Below are positions 1 to 5,385 of a stretch of 10,950 nucleotides of DNA, piece by piece. Where the stretch lies: contig JADLDX010000997.1 of the NCBI GenBank assembly GCA_020846515.1, positions 1 to 10,950 on the forward strand, in the 5' to 3' direction. The stretch comes from Pirellulaceae bacterium (GTDB taxonomy: Bacteria > Planctomycetota > Planctomycetia > Pirellulales > Pirellulaceae). Every line of letters begins with the position of its first letter. The stretch's first letter is position 1. A program made the translations under genes and the position numbers. A model generated the notes under the pieces. The model had not been told where the DNA came from. It saw only the letters and a list, made by a program, of their open reading frames with translations, and searched no databases.

Positions 1-1515
1 GCCACGAAATGGTTGGATGAGGCCGACCGAGAGGCTGATTCCGCCTTGGGACTGGCCGCGTTTGCCTGGCAATTGCCTGAACATGCACGCCGCTCGGGCA
101 ACACGTTTCTTGGACCCTGGTTGCAAGACGCGGCTGATCGCGTGGCCAAGGCCAAGTGCGATCCGGACGATTCGGTCTTGTGCGAGTTGGTTCTCAAAAG
201 TGAACTACCGTTGTTGCTAGGGACTGTCACCGGGGCCGGAAAACGCAGTCTGTTTGTCGAGGCCTTTGAGGCCATGGATAACCTGGCTCTTCTGCTTGAG
301 CAAGCCGAAGATCAGCCAGCCCGCTGGCTCGCCTATGGGGCATCTTATTTGCGAGCCTCCTTGGGCAGTGTGCTGCGTTGCCGAATCATGGCCGATGCGC
401 TGGGACTGCGCAAGTTCTACGCGCCGCAACGTGCCGCGCTGGAAACGTTGTTACAACATGCGGCGCGTTGGACGCGCGCCGGAGGTAGCAACCTCTTGGG
501 CGTCCCTGGACTGATACCCGTGGTGGAAGCTCACTGGGAAGCGCTCGCCAAAATTGCTCGCAAATCCAAATCGCTCACGGCCGTCATGACGTTGTCAGAC
601 CTAACCACGCGCGAGTTGAAACGCAAGGAAGCGAAAGCCCTCGTTGTACCCAGCCAATTGCCGCCATTGACCCACTACTGCGATACCGCGCGCGCCGTAT
701 CGATGCAGACTGACTGGTTCAAACGCGGTGGTCGAATGGCTATCGACTATTCGGATTCGCCCTTGGCCATGGAGATCATTGGTCCCAAGGGTGCGACGCT
801 GCTGAGTGGTCGTTGGCCATTGCAAGTCGAACTGGATGGGCAGGCACAGTTGCAGTTAGATGACTGGGAAGAAGTTTGCTGGTTCAGCGATGATGAAGTC
901 GATTATTTGGAAGTCGAAGCCAAGTTCGGTGATAACTGCTGCATCCAACGCCAGATGATGCTCTTCCGTGAGGAGCAGTTGGTCATGTTGGCCGATGCGC
1001 TCATCGGTGATCGAGAAGGCAAGTGGTCGATGCAGTCCAGTCTGACTTTGGGACCAGGTGTACGAGCCGAAGAAGCTGTGGCTACGCGTGAGTCTTGGTT
1101 GATCACACCCAGTGGTCAGCGCTGCCTGGTGCTGCCCTTGGCACAACCCGAATGGCGCAAGCAACTCTGCAATAGCAAGCTGACCTATGAGAATCAAACA
1201 GTTACCCTGCGCGCCACCACCAGCGCCTCGCGTTTGTATTCACCTTGGCTGCTGAGCCTTAAACCATCGCATGCCGACAAACCGATGACTTGGCGCCAGT
1301 TGACTGTGGCGGAGGATCTGACGATCGTACCGGCCAGCACGGCAGTGGCGTATCGAGTGCAAATTGGTCGCGAGCAATGGTTGATCTATCGCACACTGGC
1401 CGAAGCCACCCGACGCACCGCGCTGGGTATGCACACGATCTACGATTTCTTTGCCGGTCGCTTTGATGGTGATACCGGCGATGTTGATACGCTGGTGGAA
1501 GTCGAAGCCACATGA
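1..1515 (+). CDS. Conserved protein of unknown function, heparinase II/III-like C-terminal half (5' end outside window)
   Basis: The reading frame is open from the first base (Ala-Thr-Lys-Trp precedes a TTG at position 13), so the true start lies upstream and about 504 residues are visible. I do not recognise a named family with certainty. The visible N-terminal 200 residues are rich in helix-forming Leu/Ala segments. Residues about 225-490 look like beta-strands. The stretch around visible residues 315-355 (RQMMLFREEQLVMLAD, then a TLGPGV turn) resembles the part of the heparinase II/III C-terminal beta-sandwich where strands 'vlfl..gylvv.D' precede 'l.fhl.pgv'. That would suggest a helical-toroid plus beta-sandwich protein, possibly a polysaccharide lyase relative, but no catalytic residues can be assigned. 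No membrane segment is visible. The gene overlaps the yggS start by four bases (ATGA), which suggests translational coupling. The coding call is solid; the family is a tentative inference. Confidence 0.8.
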   Translation, partial: ATKWLDEADREADSALGLAAFAWQLPEHARRSGNTFLGPWLQDAADRVAKAKCDPDDSVLCELVLKSELPLLLGTVTGAGKRSLFVEAFEAMDNLALLLEQAEDQPARWLAYGASYLRASLGSVLRCRIMADALGLRKFYAPQRAALETLLQHAARWTRAGGSNLLGVPGLIPVVEAHWEALAKIARKSKSLTAVMTLSDLTTRELKRKEAKALVVPSQLPPLTHYCDTARAVSMQTDWFKRGGRMAIDYSDSPLAMEIIGPKGATLLSGRWPLQVELDGQAQLQLDDWEEVCWFSDDEVDYLEVEAKFGDNCCIQRQMMLFREEQLVMLADALIGDREGKWSMQSSLTLGPGVRAEEAVATRESWLITPSGQRCLVLPLAQPEWRKQLCNSKLTYENQTVTLRATTSASRLYSPWLLSLKPSHADKPMTWRQLTVAEDLTIVPASTAVAYRVQIGREQWLIYRTLAEATRRTALGMHTIYDFFAGRFDGDTGDVDTLVEVEAT

Positions 1516-2276
1516 ACCCGGCCGCTGATCAAGTGCACGCACTCTTGCAGAGGAATATCGAGCGTGCGCGATACCAAGTGAACGAAGCACTCGTGGCGGC
1601 CGGAAGACCGGCCAACTCGGTGCGCATCGTGGCTGTCAGCAAGTACGTTGATGCTCAATTGACCTGGCAATTGGTTCAAGCCGGTTGCCATGAACTGGGG
1701 GAAAGCCGGCCGCAATCGATCTGGCAAAAACACCAGGCTTTAAACGAGTTAGCTACCGCGGCCAGCACTTCTAACTCGACGTCTAGTTCAACTCAGCCCA
1801 TTCAGTGGCACATGATTGGTCACTTGCAACGCAATAAAGCCGCGCGAACGATTCCGCTGATCCAGTGGTTGCACTCGCTCGATAGTCTGCGCTTGGCCGA
1901 AACGGTGAGCAGCGAAGCAGTAAAGTTGGGTAAGCCATTGAAAGTGCTGATTGAAATCAATGCGACTGAAGATCAAAGCAAGACTGGTTTGCCGGCCAGT
2001 GAAGTACCCGGCCTGCTGGAGCGACTGCTGTTGTTGCCAGGTCTGGAGATTCGCGGTCTGATGGCCATGTCGACCGAAGGCGCCGCGCCCGAGCAAGCTT
2101 TGCGTGAGTTTCATGCCGTGCGCGAGTTGCGCGACCAACTGCAGACTCAATTCGGTCAAGCTTGTCAATTGAACGAACTATCCCTAGGAATGAGTGGTGA
2201 TTTTGCACAGGGCATCGCCGCCGGCGCGACCATGGTCCGGCTTGGCTCTCTACTGTGGGAAGGCATCATCCCCTGA
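1512..2276 (+). CDS. yggS: YggS/PLPBP-family pyridoxal-phosphate homeostasis protein
   Basis: This is a 254-residue member of the YggS/PROSC/YBL036C family: a single-domain alanine-racemase-fold protein that binds PLP and affects vitamin B6 and amino-acid homeostasis in the cytosol, with no known catalytic activity. The PLP lysine is K44 in the motif VAVSK (residues 40-44). Other family landmarks are HELGESRPQ (60-68, usually FGENRVQE), the WHMIGHLQRNK signature (99-109), LHSLDS, LIEINATEDQSKTG (K.G after the strand), GLMAMS, and LSLGMSGDF followed by GATMVRLGSLLWE near the C-terminus. The protein is about 20 residues longer than usual, mainly through a Ser/Thr/Ala-rich insert at about residues 81-95. 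The ATG start overlaps the stop of the preceding gene in an ATGA arrangement. N-terminal helix spacing before K44 is normal for the family, which supports this start. Confidence 0.94.
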   Translation: MNPAADQVHALLQRNIERARYQVNEALVAAGRPANSVRIVAVSKYVDAQLTWQLVQAGCHELGESRPQSIWQKHQALNELATAASTSNSTSSSTQPIQWHMIGHLQRNKAARTIPLIQWLHSLDSLRLAETVSSEAVKLGKPLKVLIEINATEDQSKTGLPASEVPGLLERLLLLPGLEIRGLMAMSTEGAAPEQALREFHAVRELRDQLQTQFGQACQLNELSLGMSGDFAQGIAAGATMVRLGSLLWEGIIP

Positions 2277-2301
2277 ATCGGGCACACCCTCTTGGCTGTA
2301 C

Positions 2302-2601
2302 TCACTTGCCTAAGCAGTCCTCGATTTGCTCCTTGAGTTGCGAGTCAGGCACGCCCACAATGAGAAACTTTTTCTGGCGCGATGTCTGACCACTGACGAT
2401 CTGGATATTTGATTTGGCAATTTTGAGAGCGTCGGCCAGCACTTCAACGATGGCCTCATTGGCGCGGCCTTTATCGGGCGGGGCTGTGACGGATACTTTC
2501 AGGGCACCGTCATGGATTCCGCTCAAGCAATTACGCTTGGCGCCCGGACTGGCCCTCACAGATAATAGACAGCCGTCAGTATGGGGAACGATGTGGAGCA
2601 T
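2302..2601 (-). CDS. DUF167/YggU-family small protein
   Basis: This 99-residue protein matches the DUF167 (YggU, UPF0235) family in length and order of motifs. It has an early strand LLSVRASPGAKRN (family pattern l.Vrv.PgAsr), then LKVSVTAPPDKGRANEAIVE (lkv.i.ApP.dGkAN.ali) and IQIVSGQTSRQKKFLIVG (v.ivsG.tsr.K.v.i.g). The family is a small alpha/beta cytosolic domain with no firmly established biochemical role. The ATG start at 2601 places the first strand about ten residues in, as usual. No clear Shine-Dalgarno sequence precedes it. It is convergent with yggS, with only 25 bp between the two stops. Family assignment is firm from the motifs; function is unknown. Confidence 0.92.
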   Translation of the reverse strand: MLHIVPHTDGCLLSVRASPGAKRNCLSGIHDGALKVSVTAPPDKGRANEAIVEVLADALKIAKSNIQIVSGQTSRQKKFLIVGVPDSQLKEQIEDCLGK

Positions 2602-2720
2602 GCGATAGATTTGTCCAATCGGCTATAGGCAATCATCGATTTTCGTGCAGTTCAAGTCCAGCAGTGACTCGCTACGCCGAAGAGCGTCCATTATCATATC
2701 GCCAGCGAGTTTGCCCAATA

Positions 2721-2748
2721 GTCCAATTGCTCAAGTCCAATTGCTCAA
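2721..2748. repeat. Perfect 14-bp tandem direct repeat (two units)
   Basis: The unit gtccaattgctcaa occurs at 2721-2734 and again at 2735-2748 without mismatch. It is flanked on the right by gcctaat at 2749-2755 and 2757-2763, which look like degenerate shorter copies of a similar theme, and on the left by the related gcccaata. The unit contains the palindrome caattg. It lies 34 bp upstream of the GTG start of the next gene, inside its leader or promoter. It could be a pair of operator sites or a simple slippage duplication; the sequence alone does not decide. Confidence 0.75.
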
Positions 2749-2770
2749 GCCTAATAGCCTAATGCCTGGT

Positions 2771-2776
2771 GGAGAA
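2771..2776 (+). promoter_or_regulatory. Shine-Dalgarno site supporting the GTG start of the deaminase-like gene
   Basis: The purine run ggagaa sits with its ggag core seven bases before the GTG at 2782. This supports the GTG, rather than the first in-frame ATG at 2815, as the start; starting at 2815 would cut into the conserved first beta-strand (PALMTPC). Confidence 0.6.
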
Positions 2777-2781
2777 GACAA

Positions 2782-3726
2782 GTGTCCCAGCTGTCGAACA
2801 TTTTTCATGGTTGCATGCCGGCGTTGATGACACCTTGCGATGCGCACGGAACGATCAACTATGACGCGTTGGTCGCCAAGGCGCAAGAGCTGGTCAAGCT
2901 TGGAATGCGAGCGGTTGTTTATTGTGGTTCCATGGGCGATTGGCCGCTGCTGACCGATGCCCAGCGTATGGAAGGCGTGGCTCGGTTGGTCAAAGCCGGT
3001 GTGCCGGTCGTCGTTGGCACTGGGGCACAAAATCCTGCTTTGGCTACGGCTCATGCCCGCCACGCGCAAGAGGTTGGGGCTGCGGGGCTGATGCTGATTC
3101 CTCGTGTGTTATCGCGTGGCAGTTCGCCGATAGCTCAATTTGCTCACTTCTCGCAAATACTCTCGGCCGCCAGTCGTCTACCAGCAGTGATCTACAACAG
3201 TCCCTATTATGGCTTTGAGACCAAGGCTGATTTGTTTTTCAAGCTGAGACAACTACATCCCAATCTAGTGGGCTTCAAAGAGTTTGGTGGCAGCGCCTCG
3301 CTCACTTATGCTGCCGAACATATTACCAGCGGTGATCCCAATCTGGCTTTGATGGTTGGTGTCGACACGCAAGTGTTCCACGGCTTCGTCCATTGCGGTG
3401 CGGTGGGGGCGATTACGGGCGTGGGCAATGCGTTGCCAAGCGAAGTCTTGGAATTGGTCAAGCTTTGCCAGCAAGCCGCAGCTGGCGACTCAGAGGCACG
3501 CCTTAGGGCTGAGCAACTCAATGCCGCGCTCAAGGTGTTGTCGACGTACGATGAAGGCCCCGACCTAGTGCTGTACTATAAACACTTGATGGTGCTGGAA
3601 GGCAATGCCGAGTATGCCCATCAAATGAATCCCAACGACGCGCTTAGTTCCAGTCAAAAAGCATTCATCGAAGAGCAATGGAAGCTGTTTCGCAAGTGGT
3701 ACAGCAATTGGCTGGTCCCGTACTGA
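2782..3726 (+). CDS. DHDPS/NAL-superfamily aldolase-type enzyme, probable 1-pyrroline-4-hydroxy-2-carboxylate deaminase
   Basis: This is a 314-residue TIM-barrel enzyme of the dihydrodipicolinate synthase / N-acetylneuraminate lyase superfamily. The Schiff-base lysine is K166 in NLVGFKEFGG and the conserved active-site tyrosine is Y138 in IYNSPYYG. The pyruvate-binding loop, usually GTTGE in DapA, reads GSMGDW here (49-54). With CGSMGDWPLLTDAQRMEGV, IPRVLSRGS, GVDTQVFHGF and STYDEGPDLVLYYK, this matches what I remember of the Pyr4H2C deaminase branch. Those enzymes convert 1-pyrroline-4-hydroxy-2-carboxylate to 2,5-dioxopentanoate and ammonia in 4-hydroxyproline breakdown. Annotation pipelines often label such proteins simply DapA. 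The superfamily call is firm; the substrate is inferred from remembered motifs. No other hydroxyproline-pathway gene (epimerase, D-hydroxyproline dehydrogenase, semialdehyde dehydrogenase) is visible in the window. The gene starts with GTG and converges on proB. Confidence 0.9.
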   Translation: MSQLSNIFHGCMPALMTPCDAHGTINYDALVAKAQELVKLGMRAVVYCGSMGDWPLLTDAQRMEGVARLVKAGVPVVVGTGAQNPALATAHARHAQEVGAAGLMLIPRVLSRGSSPIAQFAHFSQILSAASRLPAVIYNSPYYGFETKADLFFKLRQLHPNLVGFKEFGGSASLTYAAEHITSGDPNLALMVGVDTQVFHGFVHCGAVGAITGVGNALPSEVLELVKLCQQAAAGDSEARLRAEQLNAALKVLSTYDEGPDLVLYYKHLMVLEGNAEYAHQMNPNDALSSSQKAFIEEQWKLFRKWYSNWLVPY

Positions 3727-3727
3727 A

Positions 3728-3776
3728 TGAGTCGCGGAGCGACTCGCATAAGTGGACGAATCGCTCCGCGACTCGT
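3728..3776. repeat. Large palindrome formed by two inverted copies of a short GC-rich repeat (possible bidirectional terminator)
   Basis: The left arm gagtcgcggagcgactc (3729-3745) is the inverted match of gaatcgctccgcgactc (3758-3774), with a single difference that is a G-U wobble if transcribed from the minus strand. With the flanking G3746-C3757 pair, the stem reaches about 18 bp around a 10-base loop. Each arm is also nearly self-palindromic (gagtcgc-gga-gcgactc), so alternative small hairpins are possible. It sits 2 bp after the stop of the deaminase-like gene and about 44 bp from the proB stop, between convergent genes. There is no T-run on either side, so it is not a classical intrinsic terminator. 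The right arm with its flanks (3755-3777) recurs identically after purF. Confidence 0.85.
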
Positions 3777-3819
3777 CCATCCAATCCCCACGCGGCTAAA
3801 GGTGTGCTGACGTGGGCAA

Positions 3820-5010
3820 CTACGTGCCAGCTGTGTTACCAGAGCCAACTGCGGGGCTTGAGCTACCTGAACTGGCAGTGATGGCCATGTTGTCTCGATG
3901 GACGACTTCTTCGTAGGGACATTGGCCAAGAATCTCGGCGATGCGTGGTGACCGACAACCGCGGATTTGACGCACTTCGGCGGCGCTATAGTTGATCAGT
4001 CCGCGGGCGATCTCGCGACCATCGGGCGCCAAGACGGAGATGATATCACCTTTTTCAAATTTGCCGCTGACGTCGCGAATACCGATGGCCAGGAGACTGC
4101 GGCCTTCGGTGATAATCGCCTTGACCGCACCCTCATCGACATGCACTTCGCCATTGCATTGGGCCGAGAAACCGATCCAGCGTTTGCGGGGTGCCAGCGA
4201 GCGCGATTGAGGCAGGAACAGGCTGCCTAGTGGTTCGCCGGTGACAAGACGGGTCAAGACGTTTTCATCGCGGCCGCAGGCGATAATCACGGGCGATCCG
4301 CTGCCGGTCACGAACTGCGCGGCGCGAAGTTTACTACCCATGCCACCTTTGCTTAAGCCGGTGCGTTTGTCGCGTACCAGTTCGAATGTACCGTCATCCA
4401 CCTGGGGCACTGTTCGTAGGACTTGCGCTGTTGAGTCGGCGGGGTCCCGGTCATAGAGGCCCGCTACATCGCTGAGAATGATCAACATTGGGCGGGGCAA
4501 CAGTCCCGCCACCATGGCGGCCAGTCGATCGTTGTCACCAAAGGTCGTCATCAGTTCATCGACGGCGACCGTGTCGTTTTCATTGATAACCGGAATAACT
4601 CCAAAGCGGAGCAGTGTTAGCAGGGTGTTGCGCACATTCAAATATCGCGTGCGATTGTCCAAGTCGTCGGCGGTCAGCAAAATCTGGGCAGCATGTTTGC
4701 CGTACTGCGTAAAGAAATGTTCGTAGGTTTGGATCAAGTGCGCTTGGCCAACTGCGGCCACGGCCTGTAACTCCGCCAGGTCGGTGGGACGCGATGGCAA
4801 ACCTAATTTGCCCATCCCCGACGCTACCGCACCACTGCTGACCAAGACCACCTGCTTGCCCGCATCGCACAGCGCCACTAACTGAGCGGATAAACGTCCT
4901 AAATGGAGTCGATCCAGTCGCCCATCGGGGCCGGTTAGCACTCGCGAACCGACCTTGACGACCCATACATCCGTGCTGGCAATAAATGGCTGGCGATCTG
5001 TTTGGCTCAT
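3820..5010 (-). CDS. proB: Glutamate 5-kinase with C-terminal PUA domain
   Basis: ProB phosphorylates L-glutamate with ATP to glutamyl 5-phosphate, the first and feedback-controlled step of proline synthesis in the cytosol. The 396-residue protein has the amino-acid kinase fold at about residues 13-270. Visible motifs are VVKVGS (17-22), SSGAVASG (58-65), the glutamate-binding NENDTV (143-148) followed by FGDNDRLAA (157-165), SDVAGLYDRDP (180-190) and KGGMGSK (221-227). A PUA domain follows (about 285-365, EVHVDEGA through GREIARGLINYSAAEVRQI). The last 20 residues are a Ser/Gly/Ala-rich tail that is not part of the usual fold. The ATG at 5010 gives a normal spacing to the first kinase strand, though no clear Shine-Dalgarno precedes it. 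proA, its usual partner, is not in the window. The gene diverges from purF and converges on the deaminase-like gene. Confidence 0.97.
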   Translation of the reverse strand: MSQTDRQPFIASTDVWVVKVGSRVLTGPDGRLDRLHLGRLSAQLVALCDAGKQVVLVSSGAVASGMGKLGLPSRPTDLAELQAVAAVGQAHLIQTYEHFFTQYGKHAAQILLTADDLDNRTRYLNVRNTLLTLLRFGVIPVINENDTVAVDELMTTFGDNDRLAAMVAGLLPRPMLIILSDVAGLYDRDPADSTAQVLRTVPQVDDGTFELVRDKRTGLSKGGMGSKLRAAQFVTGSGSPVIIACGRDENVLTRLVTGEPLGSLFLPQSRSLAPRKRWIGFSAQCNGEVHVDEGAVKAIITEGRSLLAIGIRDVSGKFEKGDIISVLAPDGREIARGLINYSAAEVRQIRGCRSPRIAEILGQCPYEEVVHRDNMAITASSGSSSPAVGSGNTAGT

Positions 5011-5224
5011 GATCTACGCGTGCCCAATCCCTGATGTCCACTAGGTGAAAGGGCATTAGTATCGGTGCAATCGCTCAATTTTGCCAGAGTACATCTGTGC
5101 GACAGCCTAGGGATAGTCAAAGGAGAGCTGAGGTTTCGCTCAGGCCACAGGGCGCGCAAGGGAGTATTCAATTAGCGCACCGCACAAGCCGGTGGAGGGT
5201 GACAAACAAACTGGGTAGAAGTCG

Positions 5225-5251
5225 AGGGGCCAGAGCAAACCGCTGGCCTCT
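5225..5251 (+). other. Stem-loop in the purF upstream region
   Basis: The segment aggggccag (5225-5233) pairs with ctggcctct (5243-5251) around a nine-base loop (agcaaaccg). This gives nine pairs with one G-U wobble. It lies about 135 bp upstream of the purF start and is not followed by a T-run, so it is more likely a leader or RNA structure than a terminator. Confidence 0.5.
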
Positions 5252-5368
5252 GCGAGCACTATGGGGTAGACTTAGCAGGGCCGGGACTGAAGCGAGTTCA
5301 TTGAGTGTCGTGTGTCTTATCCGATTCGCTTCAATGTCGGTCCGATTGCTTGCCTTCGAGCTGCTTTT

Positions 5369-5373
5369 AGGAG
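5369..5373 (+). promoter_or_regulatory. Shine-Dalgarno site for purF
   Basis: The sequence aggag lies 12 bases before the ATG at 5386. The spacing is slightly long, but it supports this ATG, which also leaves the short N-terminal propeptide expected in front of the catalytic cysteine. Confidence 0.55.
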
Positions 5374-5385
5374 CCATAGCCCACG

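Larger units (their letters stand above)
2602..2781. promoter_or_regulatory. Divergent intergenic region between DUF167 gene and deaminase-like gene
   Basis: This 180-bp stretch must hold the promoters or leaders of both the minus-strand DUF167 gene and the plus-strand DHDPS-superfamily gene. I see no coding frame worth calling and no confident -35/-10 pair. Its visible structure is at the right end: a perfect 14-bp tandem duplication followed by two imperfect 'gcctaat' copies, immediately before the ribosome-binding site of the downstream gene. Confidence 0.5.
5011..5385. promoter_or_regulatory. 375-bp gene-free divergent region between proB and purF, with local hairpins
   Basis: No convincing gene lies here: the open frames have no family-like composition, and the longest plus-strand one runs out of frame into purF. 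The region must contain promoters for both flanking genes. Visible structure includes a small hairpin ctgag-gtttcg-ctcag near 5130 and a longer stem-loop at 5225-5251. A third element pairs tgaagcga (5288-5295) with tcgcttca (5326-5333), about 50 bp before purF. The plus strand between 5110 and 5290 is purine-rich. I looked for purine, ZTP (pfl), glycine, TPP and cobalamin riboswitch cores, tmRNA, SRP RNA and RNase P RNA, and recognised none. It may be a long structured purF leader or an unrecognised small RNA. Confidence 0.45.

Noticed and set aside
2414..2608. Plus-strand frame opposite the DUF167 gene
   Set aside because: The minus strand shows the full DUF167 motif order, and the plus-strand frame has no recognisable features.
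2721..2763. Short CRISPR-like array
   Set aside because: The units are directly adjacent with no spacers and only two are perfect, so it is a tandem repeat.
3728..3776. Classical Rho-independent terminator
   Set aside because: The stem is strong, but neither strand has a following T-run, so I list it as a repeat with possible terminator activity.
4580..5056. Minus-strand frame of 158 codons overlapping proB
   Set aside because: It is in another frame over the strongly conserved kinase motifs of ProB, and its composition is Arg/Trp/Cys-rich as expected for a shadow.
5200..5290. Possible RNase P RNA fragment (agagcaaaccgc and ggggtagactt resemble pieces of rnpB)
   Set aside because: The universally conserved 5' core (gaggaaagtccg) and 3' core (acagaa...) are missing at suitable distances, so the match is most likely chance.
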